Made by a program: the position numbers and the translations under genes. This document shows, in pieces, positions 10,244 through 20,636 of a stretch of DNA of 64,000 bases (position 1 is its first letter; each line of letters starts with the position of its first letter). The stretch comes from Zasmidium citrigriseum (Eukaryota > Ascomycota > Dothideomycetes > Mycosphaerellales > Mycosphaerellaceae): the NCBI GenBank assembly GCA_002786025.1, contig NHNW01000014.1:248001-312000 (forward strand). The letters are read 5' to 3'. The notes below the pieces were generated by a model. That model had not been told where the DNA came from. It saw nothing but the letters and a program-made list of their open reading frames with translations, and made no database searches.

Positions 10244-11289
10244 TGCTGGAGCGAGAGGTAGCTGAGCCAACGATTGGAAGGTAGTTCGAGAGGACGGACC
10301 GTACAGAGGCTTTGCGTCTCTCAAGCCCTGATTTACGAGACTGTGGTACGTGAGCAATCGAGAGTCAACATACCAAAGGCAGCGATAAAGCTGTTGATAC
10401 AGAGTAGGGAGATCGGATGAAGACCACACTTTGGCACCGAGCTAGAACGGGATCTCAGTTCGAAACGGCTCCAGATCCGAGCCGAAAGTCGTGGGATGAA
10501 TATTGGCGCTAGCGACTGCAGGAGAGCGCTCGAAAACGACGTGAATCCCAGTCGTGAACATTACAGCGGAGACATGGTGTGAGAGGACATTCACGGCGGG
10601 CCACATGTGGCCGTACCGAACGCTGTGACTCTGTCACTTTTCAGATTCTGCTGGGTCTGGATGCCCACCGATGACTTCTCGACATAGCTCCTTGCTGCTT
10701 GGAGCTTCGGTATCTCTCACATTCACGAGGTGCCTTACGGGCGGCCACTGGCGAGTGTGACAGCCTGCCAGCGGCCTCGCCCTCTTTCGAGAGATCTTTG
10801 AGTGAGAGTGGCCGCTGTCTCTCACATTCACTGGCGCCTTCCCGGTCCATGAGCAGTCGCGACTTGCTCTTGCTGCGACTTCCCGCCTCGACCCAGACAG
10901 CCTTGCCGCCTTTATCCCACCTACGCGTTCGAGCGTGCGACTATATAAGACAACCACCCGCCTCTCATTTCTACTTCACCGGCCTCGTCTCAACATCGCC
11001 TCATTTCCGCATCGCGAGTTCGGCCGGCCTCTCCCCGCGTGGTCGCCAGTTTTCTGCCACCGACCACGGTCACGGGCCTCGACGTGAGCACAGTCACTTG
11101 AGATCACTCACTTCACTGGCGCCGACGCTCTTTACGCACGCCTCGAAAATCATATGAAAGTTCGCCGCGAACCGCACCGTCTTTCGCACTCTCGCTAAAT
11201 CTTGCTTACCTTTCTCTCCACTCGATTGCCTCATAAGCACTGGGGAATTCTGGCCACTCTTTGAGCTTCTCTTCATCCTTCCACGCACC
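10244..11289. other. Divergent promoter region, LYC1-like gene / RBR ligase
   Basis: About 1 kb between two divergent genes. It contains two identical 14-mers, TCTCTCACATTCAC, at 10713..10726 and 10818..10831, and between them an inverted pair GCGGCCACT / AGTGGCCGC. A TATATAAG box lies near 10940. No gene seen apart from the possible N-terminal extension of the acetyltransferase. Confidence 0.5.
10713..10831. repeat. Duplicated TCTCTCACATTCAC promoter motif
   Basis: The 14-mer TCTCTCACATTCAC occurs exactly at 10713..10726 and 10818..10831, 105 bp apart. A related GACATTCACGG is near 10588. The interval also holds GCGGCCACT and its inverse AGTGGCCGC. The position, upstream of the RBR ligase start and in the divergent spacer, suits a regulatory site, but no known factor is assigned. 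Confidence 0.4.
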
Positions 11290-14017
11290 ATGGCGGCATC
11301 GTCGACTGCACGCCGGAGATCGGAGGTCATCAGTCTCTTGAGCGACGACGAGGATGAGGACGAGGTTCAAGTTCTACCTGGCCCGGATCGCCGACCAGAA
11401 AATGTTGCGCCTGAGCCGCCGAATTTACTGCCAGATGCGGCAGAGAACTTCAATCTATTGAACGAGTTCATGGACTTTGGCGGTGATCTGCCAGGTGCTT
11501 TCCCAGGTCTAGACGACCCGATACCTCAGCCAGTCCCCTCTCCACCGCCTCCACCATCGCCTGCCAACAACCCCAACGAGGAGCTGGATGGAGAGTACCT
11601 CATGATCGATGGCGAGCGAGTCTTCATTCCCAATAGCCCTGGCGTTGCCGCTCAACCGACGATGAACCCTCAAGGCCTAAATGACTTCGACCAGGAGGAT
11701 TTCCACGCCACTGCGGAGAGTTTTACAGCGGACGCCTGCTTGCAGCATGTGCTTGCCGTCCTTCCTGATGTATCTCATGAGCATGTACATCAGCTCTACT
11801 CCGAGATCGAGTCTTCTGTGCCAGGGCCTCAGCGGATTGAGCATATTGTCAACAAGCTCCTGTCCGCCGAGACCTATCCAAAGCAAGACAAGGGCAAGCA
11901 AAAGAAGCGCAAGCGAGAGGATGAGGAGGAAGAGGCCGAGCGCAAGCGATGGGAAGGCGCAGATCGCGAAGCTGAGCCAAATCACCTCAAAGGCATCATT
12001 ACCTCTATGCTGAAGGCTGAATTTCCAGAAGCTACCACCAACATGATCGCCGACCAGTTCCGGGCCCATCGGCATCTGTACCAGACATACATCGCACTCG
12101 CCAAATCGAAAGACGGCAATGATTCCACTGGATGGAGAGGACGCCCACCAAAGGGCCGGCTTGCCGATGCCGACACAATTGCTGCCAACTCCGGATTCGA
12201 TGCCCTTTCGGACGAGCTCAAGGCCGCCCGCAAGGAAGTGGGGCGGATAAGGGCAGAACGCCGTGCGGAAGATGCCAAGAAGGCGGCGGAACAGGAGAAC
12301 TTACAGCGTGCCATTGAAGCTGGAGAGACGGCAGAATGCCAGGCCTGTTTCGAAGAGCTTGCCATGAACCGCCAGATACACTGCGACGGCGACACTGCTC
12401 ATTTCACTTGCTTTGAGTGCGCAGAGACATACATCAAGTCAGAGGTCGGGGACGCCCGGTGTCGAGTGCTCTGTACTGCTGGTTGCGGATCCGGATTCGC
12501 CCATGCCCAGCTTCATCTTCTTTCGGACAAGAAGCTCCTTGAGAAGCTAGAGCAATTGCAGCAAGAGAAGGACATTCGCGAAGCCGGTCTCGACGATCTT
12601 GAGGAATGCCCTTTCTGTGACTACAAAGCCATCCTGCCGCCTGTTGAGGAAGACTTCGAGTTCAGATGCATGAATCCCGAGTGCGAGAAAGTCAGCTGCC
12701 GACGCTGCAAGTCGATCTCTCACATCCCACAGTCGTGCGAGGAGTACGCTAAGGACAACAAGCTCAACACTCGGCACAAGATCGAAGAAGCCATGACTGC
12801 TGCGTTGATTCGGTCTTGCAACAAGTGCAAGAAGCAGTTCATCAAAGAGTATGGCTGCAACAAGATGGTGAGTGAGAAAGCAGACTTGTTATCTCTGGCA
12901 CACGGCATAACGTCAGCGTCTTATGAAGAGTGTTATGGGCTATGTGCTTCGATGATGTCGTGGAGGACTCCTGCCCACCCTTCCCACTTCCATACTATTT
13001 GCAATTTTGGATCCAAAGCTAACCAGGGACTTATAGACATGCACATCTTGCAATTCGCTGCAATGTTACGTTTGCGGAGAGTCACTCAAGAGTTACGATC
13101 ATTTCGATCAGGGCCCTGGCTATGGACGAGGCGGTGCAGCCAATCCAGGCCAGAAAAAGAAATGCCCTCTCTACGATAACGTCGAAGAACGCCATGAGCG
13201 CGAAGTCAAGGAAGCAGAGGCGGCCGCAAGAGCCCAGGCTATGGCGGAGAATCCTGACGTCTCCGAACAGGACCTCGAGATCAAAGTCAGCGATGCTGTC
13301 CAGCAATCAACCCGACGTCGAATCCAGGCAGGAGCGGTACCAGGTGGCGCGCACCCAGACTACGCAGGTTTGTTCGCGCAGATGCCGCGTGCACACCAGG
13401 GCCTATGGCATGGAGCTGACGATGAAGAGGCTTTTGACGACGGCTTGTTCGATGTCTTCGGCGAGGCCGACTTTGACTTCAGACCTAGGCGGCGAGACCC
13501 AGCGGGTGCTAGAGTCGCTCGACTGGCCAACGCTCTCGGTGAGGATCGCAACCGGGCAGATCCTCTAGCGGATCCTCGTCGCCATCGTCATCACGCTATA
13601 CCACAGGCACCTGCAAATCCAGCACCCGGTCATCTCGGCGGCCTAGCTGCTCGAGTTCAGGGGTTCATACCTGTCTTTGGCCTTGGCCGGCAAGCAGCTG
13701 CTCCTCCAGCGCCTGTAGAACCAGCCCAGCCGGCGGTTCAGCCGGCCGGACGACCTCTTGGAGCAGGTGGACTTTTCGACAGATTCCAGCAGCATTTCGG
13801 CAATTTTGGAGCAGACGCTGATCGCAATCCGTTCAATGGCATCGCCGGCCCTGGCCTATTTGGTCGTCCGGCGGATGCTGCGCAGCAACAAGCACAGCTA
13901 CAAGCACAGCAACAAGCACAGCAACAACGACTCCTGCGTCTTCGACAAATGCAGCAAATCGAGCAACGCCGGCGTTTGGAGCAGATGCGAGGTGGGTTCC
14001 CCGGCGCACCACAGTGA
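11290..14017 (+). CDS. RING-IBR-RING (RBR) E3 ubiquitin ligase, TRIAD3/RNF216-like
   Basis: Exons 11290..12867 and 13037..14017 give 852 aa. An N-terminal acidic segment is followed by a CUE-like helical stretch (about 155-205, ACLQHVLAVLPDVSHEHV) and a Lys/Glu-rich coiled region. The RBR runs from about residue 348: RING1 (AECQACFEELAMNRQIHC), IBR (EECPFCDYKAILPP...CRRCKSI), then RING2, assembled across the intron as CNKCKKQF...GCNKM joined to TCTSCNSLQCYVCGESL; the Cys in CTSCNSLQC is the likely thioester-forming residue by analogy. The C-terminal third is low complexity, with a CAG/CAA-encoded Gln/Ala run near 13880-13960. RBR ligases pass ubiquitin through a RING2 cysteine; substrates here are unknown. 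The 169-nt intron is unusually long for this window. Confidence 0.9.
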
Positions 14018-14420
14018 AGGACTGACTCTTCTCGAAGCATCAGTTGGATTTTGGGATTTAGATCAGACTGCTCTTTATGTGTTCGCTTCTTCAGGCGTTC
14101 ATTGCTCTGTTCTTTCAGCGAGGCGTTGGGGAACTCATGACGAGAACGGGCAGCCGATCTAATGATTTTCGGTAGTGTTTCAAAATGAGAATCTGTCAAA
14201 TTGGCCTCTTTAATGATCATTGCTCTGTGTTCATGTCATATGCAGGCTTGATTCCGATGAAATCCTGCGTGAACGATGATGAATTGGTGATGTCAAAAGT
14301 CGCGCGTGTTTCGCGAACGCCGACAACCTGCCCGCCGCGCCACACCAACACCCGTCCTTCTGATTAACAACAACATCACCACCGCCATGTGAACGACTAA
14401 GGCAACACACACACCTTACC
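14018..14420. other. Spacer, RBR ligase 3' flank / TBC promoter
   Basis: Nothing beyond the 3' end of the ligase gene and the short promoter of the TBC gene. CA-rich repeats (AACAACAACATCACCACC, ACACACACACC) sit just upstream of the TBC start codon. Confidence 0.5.
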
Positions 14421-16394
14421 ATGAGCGGCGACTTGAGCAGGCGGTCCAGCCGCGCTCCGCTCATCCAGGCCGACGACACAAACTCGCTGACATCCTTTCC
14501 CGACCCTGCAGACTCGGCCAGTCCCTCTCTCCAACCCCAGCCCGAACCCTTGAACGATGTGCCTTTATCCGCCGCGACCGACAACGAAGCTGCGCTGGTA
14601 CCTGCCGCCGCCGCCGAGCCCGTTCTCAATGGCCTCTTGGACTCTGGACCTTCGATGTTCGATGAGCAGGACGGACCGCCCAGCGATCCGCAATCCCTCT
14701 CTGCATCTTCGACAGAGAACATCCGCAAGATCATCGACCATCGCGGCGCAGTGGAACTGGTGAGGCATCTTTCCGCTTTGCTGGCTGAGCGAGATGCGCA
14801 TGTGACTGCTCTCACGCGACTCGCGCAGGAGTATAAGATTCCTGCCAACCGAATTGCGGAGACGGGGAATCGAGTCAAGCAGGCAGAGAGGAGGCGGCTT
14901 TCACTCGCCGCTGCGGCTTCTGAGGATCTGGCGCCGACTAACACTTCGGAGAGCAGTGATTCGACTATGCCGGAGCCAGTGCCGGATGCTACGACGGGGG
15001 CGGGGACGATTCGTGGGCTGACCAGGATGTTTGGTGGGAATGGGAGGCGGAAGGATAGTATGAAGCCTTCCGCGGCGAGTCTTAGGACTGCATCGTCTTC
15101 GAGGTCTGCTTCTGTGCAGCCGCCGCCTGTGAAGTCTAGGACGGATAGGCCGAAGTCGATTGATGTCCTGAGCGTCAACAGTAACGAGAGTGTGGGCTGG
15201 ACTTCGACTTTGACTGGGACTATCAAGGGGATCAGTGGGATTGGAGCCAGTGCCAGGCGTGATTCACGAGCCAGTCGCGAACCCAGGGAGCCAGTTGAGA
15301 TGAGTACGAGACACGATAAGGACCAGCTGCCCCCTACGTTGTCACAGCCATCATCCAAGGACCCTCAGGACGCTGAATGGAACAAGTTCCTCGTGCGATT
15401 GATGAAATCTCGAGAGCAAGCCGGAGAAGAAGCTAAGAGCGGCGAGCTCGTAGGCGCCTCGAGATGGGGTCATGAAGGAAGCAGTGGCAAGCAGAAACTA
15501 GAAGTACTAACTAGACTGGTCGTGGGCGGTATTCCCATGCGCCTCCGCCATCCAATCTGGATGGAGCTCTCGGACACCTACTCCATCATGCAACCCGACG
15601 GTTACAAACACTACCTCAACATGAACTCCGCCGAAGATCCCGAAGAAATCGACGCCATCCTCAAAGACGTCCCGCGAACACTCACGAGCAAATACGACTA
15701 CTACGCGGAGAAAGGCTACGACCGCCTCAAGAAAGTCCTCATCGCATTCGTCAGCAAATACCCAGGGTTAGGCTACACCCAAGGCCTGAACATGATCGCC
15801 GGGTACCTCCTTCTGGCCATCCCAGACGAAAGCGACGCCTTCTGGGTCCTCTGCAACATGGTCGACCACTTCTTCCCACATGACTACTTCTCCAAAGAAG
15901 CCGCCCTCTCAGCCCCCATATCCGACAACGTCGTCCTGCGGCAATACGTCCGCGAACTGCTCCCGAAACTCAGCGAACGCATGCACGAACTCGACATCAG
16001 CCCCGAACATACCGTTCCCTTATCCTGGTTCCTCACCGCCTTCGCCTCCGTCCTGCCGGAGACCATCCTCCTCCGAATTTGGGATGTCTGGCTCTGTCTC
16101 CCCAATATGAAGACGTTCCTCTTCAACGTGGCGCTCACGCTTCTCCAGCATCACGCGAAGGATCTCATGGAGTGTGAGAACCAAGGAGAGTATTTCGCGT
16201 ACATGAGCGGGAAGATCAAGGTCCCAGAGGAACCGGAGAAGATCTCAGAGTTCATGAGGCAGGCATTCATGATGAGGAGGAAGTTGGAGCAGGTTGAGCT
16301 GAGACGTGCGGTAGAGATGAAAAGACTGAGGAAGCATGCGAGTACGGATGCCTTGTATGATGGGGAAGGGGAGGAGCAGCAGGATGGCGAGTGA
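14421..16394 (+). CDS. TBC-domain Rab GTPase-activating protein
   Basis: An intronless frame of 657 aa with its ATG after TTACC. The first 310 residues are low-complexity Ser/Pro/Ala-rich. The TBC domain starts near residue 369 (GGIPMRLRHPIWMEL) and carries both catalytic fingers: Arg in ILKDVPRT (IxxDxxR) and Gln in GLGYTQGLN (YxQG). It continues through DAFWVLCNMVDHFFPHDYF and LLRIWDVWLC to about 590, followed by a Lys/Arg/Glu helix and an acidic Gln-rich end. TBC proteins speed GTP hydrolysis on Rab GTPases in membrane traffic; with both fingers present it should be active. The Rab target is unknown. A change from codons ending in G/T to C/A-ending codons around 15400 is visible but has no clear meaning. 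Confidence 0.92.
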   Translation: MSGDLSRRSSRAPLIQADDTNSLTSFPDPADSASPSLQPQPEPLNDVPLSAATDNEAALVPAAAAEPVLNGLLDSGPSMFDEQDGPPSDPQSLSASSTENIRKIIDHRGAVELVRHLSALLAERDAHVTALTRLAQEYKIPANRIAETGNRVKQAERRRLSLAAAASEDLAPTNTSESSDSTMPEPVPDATTGAGTIRGLTRMFGGNGRRKDSMKPSAASLRTASSSRSASVQPPPVKSRTDRPKSIDVLSVNSNESVGWTSTLTGTIKGISGIGASARRDSRASREPREPVEMSTRHDKDQLPPTLSQPSSKDPQDAEWNKFLVRLMKSREQAGEEAKSGELVGASRWGHEGSSGKQKLEVLTRLVVGGIPMRLRHPIWMELSDTYSIMQPDGYKHYLNMNSAEDPEEIDAILKDVPRTLTSKYDYYAEKGYDRLKKVLIAFVSKYPGLGYTQGLNMIAGYLLLAIPDESDAFWVLCNMVDHFFPHDYFSKEAALSAPISDNVVLRQYVRELLPKLSERMHELDISPEHTVPLSWFLTAFASVLPETILLRIWDVWLCLPNMKTFLFNVALTLLQHHAKDLMECENQGEYFAYMSGKIKVPEEPEKISEFMRQAFMMRRKLEQVELRRAVEMKRLRKHASTDALYDGEGEEQQDGE

Positions 16395-16807
16395 GTTTGT
16401 TTTGTGATTTTGAGTCTTGGACTGTCCTTTTTGCGCAGGCGTGGGGCATGGCATTCCTTGTTATCTATTGGAGATACCCACATGGCGATTATTCGTTCGT
16501 ATGGTTGGGGCGTTCCTTGTGAGCATGTTGGAAGCATTTTGACTTGAGATGACAGAAGATAGAAAGATGCAATGACAACAGCACGAGTTTCAGAGAAGTC
16601 TTTTCTTTCTTTCATCGTCGCTCATATTTCATGCATGGGTAATCTCACGCTATCAACTACTTTCACTACGCACTCTACCGTGCTCTTGTGGACTGCTACG
16701 TCCTCTCGTCGCCGTCTACACCTCATCAACGCCCGCTCATAGAGGCCTCTCATTCCGCATGCACCCGCTCTTACGCCACAACCACAGCCAAAGAAGAGAC
16801 GAATGCT
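16395..16807. other. Convergent 3' flanks of TBC and prolyl-tRNA synthetase genes
   Basis: About 410 bp between converging genes. No gene or RNA recognised; it should hold both polyadenylation regions. Confidence 0.5.
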
Positions 16808-18526
16808 CTAATAACTGCGTCCAAACATGACCCACTTCTCAGCTGCTTGACCGCACTTGGGGTTGATGCACTTGGTACCCTCCGCGATAGGCTCCGGCTG
16901 GTCGTGAGGAATGCACAACGACTTAGCTCCCATCGAAGGAGCCCGTGCATCAACTTCCTGTCCCTCGATGTTACCCTTCGAGTCGTCCTTGATCTGGTCT
17001 TCGCAAGGACCGCCCAAGCAGTGAGGAACCATGATGACGTTCTTGTCGTTGAGGGTAGGGACGAAATCACTCCATTGCCGGACGATCTTGCGGTGCGCAG
17101 CGTATTCTTCGGAAGCCTTGTTGAACATGTCCTTCTGGATCGTCTCGAGCAATTCAGGAACCTTCTTGGCGACTTCAGGGATGGGGATCGTGTCCTTGCC
17201 TTCCTTGTCACGACGAGAGGTGGTGACGACGCCGTTCTGGGAGTCCTTGGGACCGAATTCGAGACGAAGGGGAACGCCCTTGAGTTCCCAGTCGTTGAAC
17301 TTGTAGCCTGGAGAGTAGCCCTCTCGCATGTCGGTCTCGACGCGGACGCTGGCGTCTTCGAGGACGGTGCGCAGGCCTTCGATTTCATTGTAGAGTTTCT
17401 CGCGGTCTTCTGCGCTCGTCTTGGCCGTGACACCGACGGGAACGATGACGACTTGGACGTCGGCGACACGGGGTGGGATGACCAGACCCTTATTGTCGCC
17501 GTGGATGAGAACCATGACACCGATGGAGCGGGTGGTGAAGCCCCAGCTGTTCTGCCAGACGTGGATCTTGTTGCGCTTCTCGCCTTCTTTGACTTCTTGC
17601 TTAGGATCTTCGATAGTAATGTCGAACATCTTCGCGAAGTGCTGGCCGAGACAGTGGGATGTTGCAGCTTGGATGCCTCGTCCTACTGCGGGAATGAAAC
17701 CTTCGATAGTCTTGGTGTAGTATGCGCCTGGGAACTGTTCATTCTTGGTCTTTTGACCCTTGACGACTGGCACAGCGAGCAGGTCTTCATATATCGAGGC
17801 GTAGTGGTCCAGAATCTCCATGACCTCCTTGCCAGCACCCTCTTCATCCAAGTGGGCGGTGTGGCCCTCCTGCCAGAGGAACTCTCTTGACCGCAGGAAT
17901 GGAACGGCATGCTTGAACTCCCACCGCACAACGTTGTTCCACTGGTTCATCTTGAGCGGCAAGTCTCTGTGTGATCGAATCTTCTTGCTGTAGAAGCTGT
18001 ACATGGCCGTCTCCGACGTTGGGCGCACAGCCAATCGCTTCTCCAACTTCGACTTGCCTCCCTCCGTCACCCACGCAACCTCAGCGGCAAAGCCTTCGAT
18101 GTGGTCCTTCTCCCGCTGCAGATTCGCCTCGGAAATGAAGAGCGGAAAGTAGCAGTTCTTGACACCCATCTTGCGAATGCGCTCGTTGAAGAAGTCCTGG
18201 ATGAACTCCCATATCCGGTACGACGCAGGCTGGTAGATGTAGCAACCGGGAATGTCAGTGAACTCGAGCATGTCGCCCTTGAGGATGACCTGCTGGTACC
18301 ATTCCGACAGGTCGCCCGTCTTGGGCTCTGTAATGCCTATGAGCTCTGGACCGTCGTTCTTCTTCTTGGAAGCCATTTGTTGCGCCTTCTTTGCTTTTTC
18401 TGCCGCCTTCTGATCTTTGCGTTCCTTTTCTTGCTTCTTTGCCTTCGACTTCTCGTCCGCTGCCGAGGGCGCGGCGCCGTCGACCTTCAAGTCCTCCATC
18501 TTTGACTCAATGCCGTTGGCACTCAT
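16808..18526 (-). CDS. Cytosolic prolyl-tRNA synthetase
   Basis: A single exon of 572 aa from the ATG at 18526 (MSANGIESKMEDLKVDGAAP). An in-frame ATG at 18709 would add 61 residues without family resemblance. A Lys-rich N-terminal helix precedes the class II catalytic core: ITEPKTGDLSEWYQQVILK, motif 2 region RWEFKHAVPFLRSREFLWQE followed by GHTAH, and motif 3 region. Then come the anticodon-binding domain (VQVVIVPVG) and the C-terminal zinc-type domain with CLGGPCEDQI, CINPKCGQ and the final GRSY, whose terminal Tyr is typical of the eukaryotic/archaeal type. It charges tRNA-Pro with proline in the cytosol. A separate bacterial-type enzyme normally serves mitochondria and is not in this window. 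Confidence 0.95.
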   Translation of the reverse strand: MSANGIESKMEDLKVDGAAPSAADEKSKAKKQEKERKDQKAAEKAKKAQQMASKKKNDGPELIGITEPKTGDLSEWYQQVILKGDMLEFTDIPGCYIYQPASYRIWEFIQDFFNERIRKMGVKNCYFPLFISEANLQREKDHIEGFAAEVAWVTEGGKSKLEKRLAVRPTSETAMYSFYSKKIRSHRDLPLKMNQWNNVVRWEFKHAVPFLRSREFLWQEGHTAHLDEEGAGKEVMEILDHYASIYEDLLAVPVVKGQKTKNEQFPGAYYTKTIEGFIPAVGRGIQAATSHCLGQHFAKMFDITIEDPKQEVKEGEKRNKIHVWQNSWGFTTRSIGVMVLIHGDNKGLVIPPRVADVQVVIVPVGVTAKTSAEDREKLYNEIEGLRTVLEDASVRVETDMREGYSPGYKFNDWELKGVPLRLEFGPKDSQNGVVTTSRRDKEGKDTIPIPEVAKKVPELLETIQKDMFNKASEEYAAHRKIVRQWSDFVPTLNDKNVIMVPHCLGGPCEDQIKDDSKGNIEGQEVDARAPSMGAKSLCIPHDQPEPIAEGTKCINPKCGQAAEKWVMFGRSY

Positions 18527-18992
18527 CCCTGACTCCTGGGTCTCGTGACTCACGCCGTGTCGCGGTGTACGTGTTTGAGGGAAGCAGCACAGGAGCGATT
18601 GGAAGCAGCGGTGTCGAGCTGTTGAAGATCTTGTGTCTGCCAGGCTCGTGGTGCGTGGAGAGAAGAGTTGTGATCGAGGCAGGTTTGGGCACACAGACTC
18701 ATTTACCAAATCCTAGCCCCGCCATCCAAATGTTTCGCGTCCGTGTGCACAGGCCAACTTCGCGGGCCGACAAAGCTTCGTTTCCGACTTCAGCTCCTTC
18801 AGCTCCTCCGTCTCGCACTCTTCTTCATCTGACAAAGTCTTTCTTTTGCTTATCTCAGCGTCCAAAGAGATCATGTGTATTTCCACGCAAGCAGGGTCCG
18901 TGTTTGTGTTAAGAAGATGCGCAAGTCTGGAGAACGCTCCAACTTTGACTGAATTCCATGGACCCTCCGCGCCGCGATTTGATCGACGTTGA
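18527..18992. other. Divergent promoter, prolyl-tRNA synthetase / transcription-factor-like gene
   Basis: About 470 bp. No zinc-cluster-coding exon could be found here for the downstream gene, although that is where one would be expected. Otherwise nothing recognised. Confidence 0.45.
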
Positions 18993-20636
18993 ATGCTTCG
19001 AGAAGAAACGATGACTTCCTCCTCTTGTGCAAATGCCGCACTTTTCAAAATCGAATCTACCTCATCAAGTACATGTGCAGTCGCAGACAATCCAGGACAC
19101 GAAATCTCGACCAGGCAACAGTGGATTGCGGCATTGGGATGCGCGATGTTCGACTCTACATCGACCAGCCCAAGCACATCCACCATTTCCGGAGAATCGA
19201 AGAAGATCAATCCATCGAGTAATAGTCGCATCGCAAAACGCTCCAAACTGCGAGCAAGATGTCGCTTTGGGATAACAACATGTTCCGGTTGCTCCCGCTC
19301 CCCTCAAATTCTCAACGACGAACAGATGAACGAGCATCGTCGAACGTTTTGGGCGTACATGTTCTCGATAGGAGTCCCTGGAGTTGGCTGTATCAGTAGC
19401 CCGTCAGCTTACAAAACTCAATTAAAGGCCGCCTTTTTGGATGCCCAGTTTTCAGGATTGTTTGTGGAACGTCAACGGGTCGCTCTCATAATGGACGAAT
19501 GGCTTGATCCCAGAGGAGATGCAATGGCTGCAGCGATCGACTCTTTACTTCTTGTCCAACATGGTCTCAATACCAAAGACAAGAGGTACAAGATCGAAGG
19601 CAAACGGAGACACGAGGCCGCCTTCCGTCTGGTCAATGAGGGTGTCAAGAAGCCAGAGGCTGCTACGGATGACGGTCTTCTGGGAGCCATCGACATTCTA
19701 GGCGCTGCTTCCATGTTTCTCGATCTGACGGATGGTGAGACCCGCTGGACTATGCACTGTCGTGGGCTTTGTGCCCTACTTCAGACTCGGGGAGCCCACC
19801 GCCTGGATTCCCGTTTTTCTCGGAATCTGGTGTGCAATTTTCGAAATGTTGCACTAATGCACGCACTTCAGATTAGGAAATCCTTTGTGTTTGGCGAACG
19901 CGAATGGCTGGATCGAATGCAGGAGATTGAAGCGGATGGACCGACGGCGAGATTACACACCTTGGCTTGCGAGGTTCCAGCGCTTCTAGAAGAAGTCGAC
20001 CGAATCGTCGCAACCAGAGGCAAATGGACACCTACGGTCACAGACACATACCTTAGACTTGTGGGCCTCGAGAACAGGTTACAGGACTGGCTCCTCGAAT
20101 GTTACAAAGATCGACCCGGGAAGGTGCCCTACAGGAGCTTGAGCATCGATCTATTCCCCGTGTATTTCGAGCAGTACGGTCACCTAGATACACCTTTCAC
20201 CAGCGCTCTCGAGTTCTCCGGTAACAGCGACGTCTTCCTCCAGGGATACCACTGGACAGTCCTACTCGCCGTGCGCGAGGCAATCTACGACCTCGCCATA
20301 TCGCGCCCAGCAGCTCTTCGCATGACGCCCCCGACGCAGCAATTTCTCAAGACCCGCGTCTACGAATGCGCCGACTCCCTGTGCCAAACCGTGCCATTCG
20401 TCTGCTCCAACACTGGACATCACATTGGCGGCAGCAGCTCTTTCCCCAGCTACGTAGGCGGCGCACTGTCCATTTGCTGTCCGCTGCAGTTTTCTATGCG
20501 ATGGTATCAGAAGCAGGGCGATAAGCGGAAAGCGGTATGGTGTGATGCCATCATTGCGGATATCAGGGAGCACCTTGCCAAGCAGGGCCTTTCGTGGCTG
20601 GATGCATCGCCCGTGAGGGAAAATAGAATTCTATGA
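18993..20636 (+). CDS. Fungal transcription-factor-like protein without zinc cluster
   Basis: An open frame of 547 aa; a shorter start at 19326 (MNEHRRTFWAYMFSIGVPGV) is also possible, because the first 110 residues are Ser/Thr-rich and look weakly coding. The region from about 160 to 520 resembles the helical middle-homology domain of Zn2Cys6 regulators (Fungal_trans_2 type): AAIDSLLLVQHGLNTKDKRY, LLGAIDILGAASMFLD and the CRGLCALLQTRGAHRLD segment. No CX2CX6C cluster is present in this frame or found just upstream, so it lacks the usual DNA-binding domain. It may be a true cluster-less regulator, a gene with a lost 5' exon, or a fragment. The family call is from pattern, not alignment. Confidence 0.6.
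   Translation: MLREETMTSSSCANAALFKIESTSSSTCAVADNPGHEISTRQQWIAALGCAMFDSTSTSPSTSTISGESKKINPSSNSRIAKRSKLRARCRFGITTCSGCSRSPQILNDEQMNEHRRTFWAYMFSIGVPGVGCISSPSAYKTQLKAAFLDAQFSGLFVERQRVALIMDEWLDPRGDAMAAAIDSLLLVQHGLNTKDKRYKIEGKRRHEAAFRLVNEGVKKPEAATDDGLLGAIDILGAASMFLDLTDGETRWTMHCRGLCALLQTRGAHRLDSRFSRNLVCNFRNVALMHALQIRKSFVFGEREWLDRMQEIEADGPTARLHTLACEVPALLEEVDRIVATRGKWTPTVTDTYLRLVGLENRLQDWLLECYKDRPGKVPYRSLSIDLFPVYFEQYGHLDTPFTSALEFSGNSDVFLQGYHWTVLLAVREAIYDLAISRPAALRMTPPTQQFLKTRVYECADSLCQTVPFVCSNTGHHIGGSSSFPSYVGGALSICCPLQFSMRWYQKQGDKRKAVWCDAIIADIREHLAKQGLSWLDASPVRENRIL

Noticed and set aside
10244..10429. N-terminal extension of the LYC1-like protein (62 codons)
   Set aside because: Open and in frame, but unlike the start of related proteins and with weaker coding character than the part after the ATG at 10243; kept only as an alternative start.
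14231..15358. 375-codon open frame on the minus strand
   Set aside because: Antisense to the N-terminal half of the TBC gene; Ser/Leu/Arg-rich without domains, and no promoter or splice support.
16688..17890. 400-codon open frame on the plus strand
   Set aside because: It lies entirely antisense to the prolyl-tRNA synthetase coding sequence; the minus-strand protein matches a known enzyme throughout, so this frame is a codon-bias shadow.
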